A DNA stretch of 13,391 bases from an uncultured Lachnospiraceae bacterium (GTDB taxonomy: Bacteria > Bacillota > Clostridia > Lachnospirales > Lachnospiraceae), in NCBI GenBank assembly GCA_958426095.1, contig CATZYB010000052.1:1-13391 (forward strand), given 5' to 3'. Positions 1 to 7,586 of the stretch are shown one piece after another; the stretch's first letter is position 1, and each line of letters opens with the position of its first letter. The notes below the pieces were generated by a model. The model ran no database searches, was not told the origin of the DNA, and was given only the letters and a program-made list of their open reading frames with translations. The translations under genes and the position numbers were made by a program.

Positions 1-3000
1 CTTCTCATTCATATCATAGAAGTCCAGAACATCCATGGACGTGCCAGGCAGAACACCGCTGTCTCCGGCCTCTTCGATACGGATCTTCTTCAGCATCTGA
101 CGTACGATAACCTCGATATGCTTATCGTTGATTTCTACACCCTGCAGACGGTATACACGCTGAACTTCCTGAATCATATAATCCTGAACGGCACGAACGC
201 CTTTGATCTTCAGGATATCATGCGGGTTCACACTACCTTCTGTCAGCTCGTCACCGGCTTCAATGACCTGTCCCTCCAAAACCTTGATCCTGGAACCATA
301 AGGGATGAGATATGCCTTTGTCTCTCCGGTTTCACTATTAGAAACAACGACTTCACGTTTTTTCTTTGTATCTTTAATGCTGATCGTTCCCGCAAATTCA
401 GAAATGATCGCAAGGCCCTTCGGCTTTCTTGCCTCAAAAAGCTCTTCGACACGAGGAAGACCCTGTGTGATATCATCACCGGCAACACCGCCGGTATGGA
501 AGGTACGCATGGTCAGCTGTGTACCAGGTTCACCGATAGACTGGGCAGCGATAATACCAACGGCCTCGCCAACCTGTACGGCCTGTCCGGTAGCCATATT
601 GGCGCCATAACATTTTGCACATACACCAATATGAGAACGGCAGGAAAGTACCGTACGGATCTTAACCTTCTCAATTCCAGCCTTGGATACCATTGCCGCA
701 CGTTTTGGTGTGATCATTGTATTTGCTTTAACAAGAACCTCTCCAGTTGCAGGATCAACAATATCCTCGGCCGCATAACGTCCGGTCATACGATCTTCAA
801 GGCTCTCGATCACTTCTTTGCCGTCCATGAAAGCATTGATCCACATACCCGGAATCTCGCCTGTGCCTTCACAGCAGTCTGTTTCACGGATGATCAGATC
901 CTGGGATACGTCAACCAGTCGGCGGGTCAGGTAACCAGAGTCGGCGGTACGAAGGGCCGTATCTGACAAACCTTTACGGGCGCCATGGGCGGAAATAAAG
1001 TATTCCAGTACGTCCAGACCTTCACGGAAATTGGACTTGATCGGCAGCTCGATGGTCCGTCCGGATGTATCGGCCATCAAACCACGCATACCGGCCAGCT
1101 GCTTAATCTGCTGATTGGAACCACGGGCGCCGGAATCGGCCATCATGTAAATATTATTGTATTTATCAAGGTTCGATAACAGGGCGTCCGTAATCTTATC
1201 ATCGGCCTGTTTCCAGGTCTCAACAACGGCTTTATAACGCTCTTCTTCTGTCGTGAAGCCACGGCGGAAGTTTTTCGTAATCTTTTCAATCGTCTTTTCT
1301 GCATCGGCAATGAGCTGCTTTTTAGCTCCCGGCACAGACATATCGGATACGGATACGGTGATGGCGCTGACGGTGGAATATTTATAACCGGTAGATTTGA
1401 TCAGGTCAAGCACTTCCGCTGTCTTTGTTGCGCCGTGTGTATTAATACATTTATCAATAATCTGTTTCAGCTGTTTCTTTCCAACAAGGAAATCAATTTC
1501 CGGAACCAGGTCATTTTCAGGCAATGCACGATTTACAAATCCCAAATCCTGAGGAATGATTTCATTAAAAATGAAACGTCCCAGTGTGGATTCAATGATA
1601 CGGCTCGTCTTTTCACCGTTGACATAGCCTTCTTTACGGATTTTAATCCGGGCCTGAAGGGTAATGACTTTATTCTCATAAGCCATGATCGCTTCATTGA
1701 CATTATGGAAGAATTTACCTTCGCCTGGATCGCCTGGTTTTTCCAGCGTCAGATAGTAAATACCAAGAACCATATCCTGGGAAGGAACAGCTACCGGCGC
1801 GCCATCGGACGGTTTCAGCAGGTTGTTCGGAGAAAGCAGCATGAATCGGCATTCTGCCTGTGCTTCCACAAACAGAGGTACGTGTACAGCCATCTGGTCG
1901 CCGTCGAAGTCGGCATTGTAGGCCGTACATACCAGCGGATGCAGCTTGATCGCTTTACCTTCAACCAATACCGGTTCAAAGGCCTGGATACCAAGACGGT
2001 GCAGTGTAGGCGCACGGTTCAGCATTACCGGATGTTCTTTAATAACATCTTCCAGTACATCCCAAACCTCCGGCTGGAGACGTTCTACCATCTTCTTGGC
2101 AGATTTAATGTTATGGGCCAGTCCTCCGGCAACCAGTTCTTTCATAACGAACGGTTTGAACAGCTCGATAGCCATTTCTTTCGGCAAACCGCACTGATAA
2201 ATCTTTAATTCAGGACCTACAACGATAACGGAACGACCGGAATAGTCAACACGTTTACCGAGAAGGTTCTGACGGAAACGACCCTGTTTACCTTTCAGCA
2301 TATCGGAAAGGGATTTCAGAGCACGGTTTCCAGGTCCTGTCACCGGACGTCCACGACGTCCATTGTCGATCAGGGCGTCAACCGCTTCCTGAAGCATACG
2401 CTTTTCATTACGCACGATAATGTCCGGCGCTCCAAGTTCAAGGAGGCGTTTCAGACGATTATTTCTATTAATAATACGACGGTAAAGGTCGTTCAGGTCA
2501 GACGTTGCAAAACGTCCGCCGTCCAACTGTACCATCGGACGGATATCCGGCGGGATCACCGGGATCACTGTCAGGATCATCCATTCCGGACGGTTTCCGG
2601 AAGTACGGAATGCTTCCACAACTTCGAGACGTTTAATAATCCGCGCCCGTTTCTGTCCGGTGGAATTTTTCAATTCTTTTTTCAGTTCATCGGCTTCTTT
2701 TTCCAGATCGATGGCTTCCAGAAGTTCCTTGATGGACTCGGCGCCCATACCAGCCCGGAAATTATTGCCGAACTTTTCATAAGCATCTCTGTATTCTTTT
2801 TCAGAAAGGACCTGTTTATTCTGTAAATCCGTTTCTCCCTTATCCAGAACCACATAAGATGCGAAATAAAGGACTTTTTCAAGATTCCGAGGAGACATAT
2901 CGAGGATCAGACCAAGACGGCTCGGAATACCTTTGAAGTACCAGATATGTGACACAGGAGCGGCCAGCTCAATATGTCCCATACGTTCACGACGAACGTT

Positions 3001-3279
3001 GGATTTCGTAACCTCAACGCCGCATCGGTCGCAGACAACGCCTTTATAACGGATTTTCTTATATTTACCGCAATGGCACTCCCAGTCTTTCTGAGGTCCA
3101 AAAATCCGCTCACAGAACAGACCGTCTTTTTCCGGTTTCAAAGTTCTATAGTTAATGGTCTCCGGTTTCTTTACTTCACCATGGGACCAGCTTCTGATTT
3201 TCTCAGGGGAAGCCAGACCAATCTTAATGGCGTCAAACGTCATCGGTTGATATGCTTCACTACTATTCATCTCAGGCAT
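1..3279 (-). CDS. rpoC: RNA polymerase beta' subunit, C-terminus cut by window edge
   Basis: Beta' is the largest subunit of core RNA polymerase and carries the catalytic magnesium site. The window holds the first 1093 codons; the reading frame is open at base 1, and the end of the protein (probably 100-170 residues, judged from related Clostridia) lies outside. Visible landmarks: the N-terminal zinc ribbon with C68, C70, C83 and C86; the invariant NADFDGDQM catalytic loop at residues 455-463 (aspartates 457, 459, 461); a trigger-loop region beginning MRGLMADTSGR near residue 731; and the second zinc site with C802/C803, C880, C887 and C890. The chosen ATG at 3279 has AAGGAG at 3288-3293, eight bases upstream. 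It lies 17 bp after rpoB, so the two are co-transcribed. A second in-frame ATG lies three codons on but has no better ribosome binding site. Nothing looks disrupted. Confidence 0.98.
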   Translation of the reverse strand, partial: MPEMNSSEAYQPMTFDAIKIGLASPEKIRSWSHGEVKKPETINYRTLKPEKDGLFCERIFGPQKDWECHCGKYKKIRYKGVVCDRCGVEVTKSNVRRERMGHIELAAPVSHIWYFKGIPSRLGLILDMSPRNLEKVLYFASYVVLDKGETDLQNKQVLSEKEYRDAYEKFGNNFRAGMGAESIKELLEAIDLEKEADELKKELKNSTGQKRARIIKRLEVVEAFRTSGNRPEWMILTVIPVIPPDIRPMVQLDGGRFATSDLNDLYRRIINRNNRLKRLLELGAPDIIVRNEKRMLQEAVDALIDNGRRGRPVTGPGNRALKSLSDMLKGKQGRFRQNLLGKRVDYSGRSVIVVGPELKIYQCGLPKEMAIELFKPFVMKELVAGGLAHNIKSAKKMVERLQPEVWDVLEDVIKEHPVMLNRAPTLHRLGIQAFEPVLVEGKAIKLHPLVCTAYNADFDGDQMAVHVPLFVEAQAECRFMLLSPNNLLKPSDGAPVAVPSQDMVLGIYYLTLEKPGDPGEGKFFHNVNEAIMAYENKVITLQARIKIRKEGYVNGEKTSRIIESTLGRFIFNEIIPQDLGFVNRALPENDLVPEIDFLVGKKQLKQIIDKCINTHGATKTAEVLDLIKSTGYKYSTVSAITVSVSDMSVPGAKKQLIADAEKTIEKITKNFRRGFTTEEERYKAVVETWKQADDKITDALLSNLDKYNNIYMMADSGARGSNQQIKQLAGMRGLMADTSGRTIELPIKSNFREGLDVLEYFISAHGARKGLSDTALRTADSGYLTRRLVDVSQDLIIRETDCCEGTGEIPGMWINAFMDGKEVIESLEDRMTGRYAAEDIVDPATGEVLVKANTMITPKRAAMVSKAGIEKVKIRTVLSCRSHIGVCAKCYGANMATGQAVQVGEAVGIIAAQSIGEPGTQLTMRTFHTGGVAGDDITQGLPRVEELFEARKPKGLAIISEFAGTISIKDTKKKREVVVSNSETGETKAYLIPYGSRIKVLEGQVIEAGDELTEGSVNPHDILKIKGVRAVQDYMIQEVQRVYRLQGVEINDKHIEVIVRQMLKKIRIEEAGDSGVLPGTSMDVLDFYDMNEK

Positions 3280-3296
3280 TCACGACACTCCTTTCT

Positions 3297-6200
3297 TTAA
3301 TCCATGTCCGGTTCTTCATACAGGTCAAAGTCTTCACTGTCTTCCTGATCATCGCTTACATCGATGTCCACAAGTTCATCGCCCTCCACGGTTTGTTCTC
3401 TATATCCATAATCGCCAAAAGACTCATTGTCACCGACATAATTTCTCTGGCTGTCCATATAATTCCGATACTCTTCTTCATCGGTATAATCAATTGTTTC
3501 CCCGATTTCAACCTCTGTCTGGTCATCACGCAGAACGCGGACATCCAGAGCCAGAGACTGAAGCTCTTTAAGAAGTACCTTAAAGGATTCCGGAATACCA
3601 GGCTCAGTGATATTTTCACCTTTAATAATAGCCTCATAAGTCTTCACACGTCCTGTAACATCATCGGACTTGAAGGTCAGGATTTCCTGCAGTGTATAAG
3701 ATGCGCCATAAGCTTCCAGCGCCCAAACTTCCATTTCACCGAAACGCTGTCCGCCGAACTGAGCTTTACCGCCCAAAGGCTGCTGTGTAACGAGGGAGTA
3801 AGGACCGGTGGAACGGGCATGGATCTTATCATCAACCAGATGATGCAGTTTCAGATAGTGCATGTAACCAACGGTAACCGGGCTGTCAAATTCTTCACCG
3901 GTACGTCCGTCACGAAGACGAACTTTACCTGTACGGTCGATCGGAACGCCCCGCCACTCTTCACGGTAATCCATATGCTCTTCCAGATAGTTGTAAGTTT
4001 CTTCGGAAATGCGGTCTTTCCAGATTTCCGTAAACTCTTCCCAGGATTTATTGACATAATCATTGGCCATTTCCAATGTCTGCATAATATCCTCTTCGTC
4101 TGCGCCATTAAATACCGGCGTTTCGATCTTAAAGCCAAGGGCTTTGGCAGCAAGGCCGAGGTGAACCTCCAGTACCTGTCCGATATTCATACGGGAAGGT
4201 ACGCCCAATGGATTCAGCACGATATCCAGCGGACGGCCATTTGGCAGGAACGGCATATCTTCAACTGGTAAAATACGGGAAACGACACCCTTGTTACCAT
4301 GACGTCCGGCCATCTTATCACCAACGGAAATCTTACGTTTCTGAGCAATATATACGCGAACGGATTCATTAACTCCCGGCGGAAGCTCGTCTCCGTTTTC
4401 TCTTGTAAATACTTTGGCATCGATAATGATACCGTAATCGCCGTGAGGCACTTTTAAAGATGTATCACGGACTTCTCTGGCCTTTTCACCGAAAATAGCA
4501 CGCAGCAGACGTTCTTCGGCAGTCAGTTCGGTTTCACCCTTTGGCGTAACCTTTCCGACAAGGATATCTCCGGCACGAACCTCAGCGCCGACACGGATAA
4601 TACCTCTTTCATCCAGATTTTTCAGAGCATCGTCACCAACGCCCGGCACATCTCTTGTGATTTCTTCCGGTCCCAGTTTCGTATCTCTGGCTTCTGCTTC
4701 ATATTCAGCAATATGAATGGATGTGTAAACGTCTTCCTGAACAAGGCGTTCACTCAAAAGAACGGCATCCTCGAAGTTATAACCTTCCCAGGTCATGAAA
4801 CCGATCAACGGGTTCTTGCCAAGTCCAAGTTCACCCTGAGAAGTAGATGGGCCATCGGCCAAAACGTCACCTGCTTCTACACGCTCGTTCTTAAATACGA
4901 TCGGGCGCTGATTATAGCAGGCTCCCTGGTTGCTGCCCACAAATTTCTGTAATTTATAAACATCACGCTGACCGTCATCCGTCTTAACGATAATCTCGCT
5001 GGCTGCGGAACGCTCAACCACACCACTGTGTTTAGCGACAACGCAGACGCCCGAGTCAACGGCTGCCTTCTGTTCCATACCTGTTCCGACGATGGATGAA
5101 TCCGTCAGCATCAAAGGCACGGCCTGACGCTGCATGTTGGAACCCATCAGGGCACGGTTCGCATCATCGTTCTGCAGGAACGGGATCATGGATGTTGCCA
5201 CAGAAAATACCATTCGAGGAGAAACATCCATCAAATCCACTTTGGATTTGTCGAACTGGGAGGTCTCTTCACGATAACGTCCGGAAACAGAGTTATTTAC
5301 AAAATATCCGTCCGCGTCGATCGGCTCATTGGCCTGCGCTACAGTGTAATTATCTTCTTCATCGGCCGTCAGATAAACAACTTCATCGGTTACACGCGGA
5401 TTCTTCGGATCTGTCTTGTCAAGCACACGATAAGGCGCTTCAATGAATCCGTACTGATTAATCCGTGCATAGGATGCCAGAGAGTTGATCAGACCGATAT
5501 TCGGACCTTCAGGCGTCTCGATCGGGCACATTCTTCCGTAATGGGAATAATGAACGTCTCGAACCTCGAAACCTGCTCTGTCTCGGGACAGACCGCCTGG
5601 TCCCAATGCGGAAAGACGGCGTTTATGTGTCAGCTCGGACAATGGGTTATTCTGATCCATAAACTGGGACAACTGGGAACTTCCGAAGAATTCCTTGACA
5701 GCCGCCGTCACCGGTTTGATATTGATCAGGGACTGCGGAGAAATGCCCTCCAGATCCTGAGTTGTCATACGTTCACGAACCACACGTTCCATACGTGAAA
5801 GGCCGATACGGTACTGGTTCTGTAAAAGTTCACCAACGGCCCGGATACGACGATTACCCAAATGGTCAATATCGTCATCATTTCCAATACCGTATTCCAG
5901 GTGAATATTATAGTTAATGGAAGCAAAAATATCTTCCTTTGTAATATGCATCGGAATCAATTCGCTTAAATTTCTGCGAATCGCATCTTTAATATCTTCA
6001 ATATCTTCATTCTGTTCAAGAATGGAGCTTAAAAGCGGATAGTAAACCTTTTCAGTTACACCGACTTCCGCCGGGTCCACATCCACCCAGCTTGTCAGAT
6101 CGACCATCATATTGGACAATACTTTGACTACTTTTTCTTCCGTCTGTACGAAAACATACGGAACAGCCGCATTCTGAATATCATTAGCCAGCTGATCGGT

Positions 6201-7145
6201 TACAACAGTACCTGCTTCCGCAATGATCTCGCCGGTTGTGATATCTACAACAGACTCGGCCAGAGGCCAGTTCTTGATCCGGTTCTTAAGCGCCAGCTTC
6301 TTATTGAATTTATAACGTCCAACCTTTGCAAGGTCATAGCGTCTTGGGTCAAAGAACATAGCGTTGATCAGGCTCTCCGCGCTCTCTACAGCCAACGGTT
6401 CGCCCGGACGGATCTTTTTATATAACTCCAGAAGACCATCCTGATAGTTGTCGGATGTATCTTTGGAAATACTTGCAAGAATCTTTGGCTCTTCACCGAA
6501 CATATCGATGATTTCCTGGTTTGTTCCCACACCCAGGGAACGAATAAGAACCGTTACCGGCACCTTACGGGTACGATCGACACGGACACTGAACACATCG
6601 TTGGAATCCGTTTCATATTCCAGCCATGCGCCCCGGTTTGGAATAACGGTACAGGAGTAAAGCTTTTTACCGATCTTGTCGTGGCCGATTCCATAGTAGA
6701 TGCCAGGAGAACGCACCAACTGGCTGACGATAACTCGCTCTGCGCCGTTGATCACAAAGGTTCCTGTCTCTGTCATCAAAGGCAGGTCGCCCATGAAAAT
6801 TTCATGTTCGTTAATTTCATCGGTTTCTTTATTGATGAGACGTACTTTCACCTTTAATGGCGCAGCATAGGTCGCATCTCTTTCTTTACATTCGTCAATG
6901 CTGTATTTCACATCATCTTTGCATAATGTAAAGTCCGTAAATTCAAGACTTAAATGGCCGCTGTAGTCTGCGATCGGAGAAATATCATCAAATACTTCTT
7001 TTAAACCGGCATCCAGAAACCACTGATAAGAGTTTTTCTGTACTTCAATGAGATTCGGCATATCCAGGACTTCACGCTGTTTTGCGTAACTCATACGAAT
7101 GCCTTTACCAGATTTTACTGGCTTAACACGCTTCATATTGTTCAT
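3297..7145 (-). CDS. rpoB: RNA polymerase beta subunit
   Basis: Complete 1282-residue beta subunit of core RNA polymerase, the usual size for a clostridial beta lacking the large proteobacterial insertions. The rifampicin-binding segment begins GSSQLSQFMDQNNPLSELTH; the residues equivalent to E. coli Q513, D516, H526 and S531 are Q494, D497, H507 and S512, all wild type, so this gene gives no sign of rifamycin resistance. The conserved SVGDKMAGRHGNKGVVSR segment that lines the active centre is present. The C-terminus ends in a variable acidic tail of about 60 residues rich in D and E, common in Lachnospiraceae. The ATG at 7145 follows AAGGAG (7159-7164) at a rather long spacing of 13 bases; the next ATG, three codons later, would be farther still. 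It has its own consensus promoter at 7251-7279. The usual upstream neighbours rplJ and rplL are not next to it. Confidence 0.99.
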   Translation of the reverse strand: MNNMKRVKPVKSGKGIRMSYAKQREVLDMPNLIEVQKNSYQWFLDAGLKEVFDDISPIADYSGHLSLEFTDFTLCKDDVKYSIDECKERDATYAAPLKVKVRLINKETDEINEHEIFMGDLPLMTETGTFVINGAERVIVSQLVRSPGIYYGIGHDKIGKKLYSCTVIPNRGAWLEYETDSNDVFSVRVDRTRKVPVTVLIRSLGVGTNQEIIDMFGEEPKILASISKDTSDNYQDGLLELYKKIRPGEPLAVESAESLINAMFFDPRRYDLAKVGRYKFNKKLALKNRIKNWPLAESVVDITTGEIIAEAGTVVTDQLANDIQNAAVPYVFVQTEEKVVKVLSNMMVDLTSWVDVDPAEVGVTEKVYYPLLSSILEQNEDIEDIKDAIRRNLSELIPMHITKEDIFASINYNIHLEYGIGNDDDIDHLGNRRIRAVGELLQNQYRIGLSRMERVVRERMTTQDLEGISPQSLINIKPVTAAVKEFFGSSQLSQFMDQNNPLSELTHKRRLSALGPGGLSRDRAGFEVRDVHYSHYGRMCPIETPEGPNIGLINSLASYARINQYGFIEAPYRVLDKTDPKNPRVTDEVVYLTADEEDNYTVAQANEPIDADGYFVNNSVSGRYREETSQFDKSKVDLMDVSPRMVFSVATSMIPFLQNDDANRALMGSNMQRQAVPLMLTDSSIVGTGMEQKAAVDSGVCVVAKHSGVVERSAASEIIVKTDDGQRDVYKLQKFVGSNQGACYNQRPIVFKNERVEAGDVLADGPSTSQGELGLGKNPLIGFMTWEGYNFEDAVLLSERLVQEDVYTSIHIAEYEAEARDTKLGPEEITRDVPGVGDDALKNLDERGIIRVGAEVRAGDILVGKVTPKGETELTAEERLLRAIFGEKAREVRDTSLKVPHGDYGIIIDAKVFTRENGDELPPGVNESVRVYIAQKRKISVGDKMAGRHGNKGVVSRILPVEDMPFLPNGRPLDIVLNPLGVPSRMNIGQVLEVHLGLAAKALGFKIETPVFNGADEEDIMQTLEMANDYVNKSWEEFTEIWKDRISEETYNYLEEHMDYREEWRGVPIDRTGKVRLRDGRTGEEFDSPVTVGYMHYLKLHHLVDDKIHARSTGPYSLVTQQPLGGKAQFGGQRFGEMEVWALEAYGASYTLQEILTFKSDDVTGRVKTYEAIIKGENITEPGIPESFKVLLKELQSLALDVRVLRDDQTEVEIGETIDYTDEEEYRNYMDSQRNYVGDNESFGDYGYREQTVEGDELVDIDVSDDQEDSEDFDLYEEPDMD

Positions 7146-7245
7146 TGACGTTTTTTCACTCCTTAATATTAAAACCTGTTAAAAAGTTACTTCAATCTTA
7201 TCAAAACTCAAGCCGCAAGGCCTAAAGCTCCATACTAATTGCATC
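7146..7245 (-). other. rpoB 5' untranslated leader
   Basis: About 100 nt between the predicted transcription start (near 7244-7245) and the rpoB ATG. It contains the rpoB ribosome binding site AAGGAG at 7159-7164. I see only a tiny GCC-TTGC-GGC hairpin around 7212-7221 and no convincing riboswitch, attenuator or leader peptide. The start point is inferred from the -10 position, not seen directly. Confidence 0.6.
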
Positions 7246-7250
7246 ATAAT

Positions 7251-7279
7251 ATTATAAAGCAATCCCCTCCCCCTGTCAA
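7251..7279 (-). promoter_or_regulatory. Consensus SigA promoter of rpoBC
   Basis: On the minus strand, TTGACA (7279-7274) is followed by a 17-base G-rich spacer and TATAAT (7256-7251). Both hexamers match the housekeeping sigma consensus perfectly and the spacing is optimal. It lies about 105 bp upstream of the rpoB start and downstream of the terminator at 7327-7378, so it should drive rpoB-rpoC independently of the pilus operon. Predicted start of transcription is near 7244-7245. Confidence 0.88.
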
Positions 7280-7326
7280 TGCTAAACTTCCAGATTTTCC
7301 CGAGGATTTTTTCATTTTTCCAGAAT

Positions 7327-7378
7327 AAAAAAGCAGAACCACAGCGGCTGCCCCAAAAAGGGCTTCCACTGGTTCTGC
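7327..7378 (-). terminator. Rho-independent terminator of the pilus/TnpB-like operon
   Basis: On the minus strand a perfect 9-bp outer stem (GCAGAACCA at 7378-7370 with TGGTTCTGC at 7341-7333) encloses an inner GCCC/GGGC stem and is followed at once by TTTTTTATT (7332 downwards). This is a textbook intrinsic terminator for transcription leaving the TnpB-like gene. It sits just upstream of the rpoB promoter and so insulates rpoBC. On the plus strand no T tract follows the stem, so it is one-directional. Confidence 0.87.
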
Positions 7379-7512
7379 CTGTATGATTTCTATATAACTT
7401 CGGACACTCTCTGCTCAGACAAATATGCCCAAACAATTCTTTGACAACCCCACGCGGGCTGCCCGGCGGCATCCAACCGAAAAGTCCCGTCCATTGGATC
7501 CGGACTCTTTTC

Positions 7513-7553
7513 ACAGTTTCCTGATATTAATTTATTAAACAATGTCCTGATAT
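7513..7553 (-). repeat. Pair of 15-base direct repeats, 26-base period
   Basis: ACAGTTTCCTGATAT (7513-7527) and ACAATGTCCTGATAT (7539-7553) agree at 13 of 15 positions and share an identical TCCTGATAT core. The second copy is also the left arm of the stem-loop at 7536-7586, so the first copy could pair with the same right arm in an alternative fold. Function unknown: it could be a protein-binding repeat or part of the RNA structure. Confidence 0.6.
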
Positions 7554-7586
7554 CAAACATTCTACATATGGCAGGACATGTGTTTA
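7536..7586 (-). repeat. Long imperfect inverted repeat over the TnpB-like stop codon
   Basis: Left arm TAAACAATGTCCTGATAT (7536-7553) and right arm 7566-7586 are reverse complements except for one extra base and a two-base bulge: 18 pairs in all, with a 12-base loop that contains the TAG stop (7564-7562). As RNA it forms a stable stem-loop reaching into the last codons of the gene. It could be part of a guide-RNA scaffold, a remnant of the palindromic right end of an IS605-type element, or a 3' stabiliser. It lacks a good U tract, so it is not a typical terminator. Confidence 0.75.

Noticed and set aside
118..966. 282-codon plus-strand open frame
   Set aside because: Lies entirely antisense to conserved rpoC sequence; the translation shows no family features, so it is a shadow frame.
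1435..2208. 257-codon plus-strand open frame opposite the rpoC catalytic region
   Set aside because: Antisense shadow of the NADFDGD region; no ribosome binding site or recognisable domain.
3252..4271. 339-codon plus-strand open frame opposite rpoB and the rpoC start
   Set aside because: Long only because of codon use in rpoB; crosses the rpoB-rpoC junction and has no protein-like features.
4772..4781. Ten-base match (CGAAGTTATA) between the intergenic region near 7395-7404 and rpoB, considered as a guide target
   Set aside because: A 10-base match somewhere in 13 kb is expected by chance, and the site is inside conserved coding sequence, not a promoter.
7441..7446. TTGACA on the plus strand, considered as a -35 box
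   Set aside because: No -10-like element at 16-18 bases, and no plus-strand gene follows.
7179..7514. 111-codon minus-strand open frame between the TnpB-like gene and rpoB
   Set aside because: Runs through the terminator, the rpoB promoter and the hairpins; composition is not protein-like.
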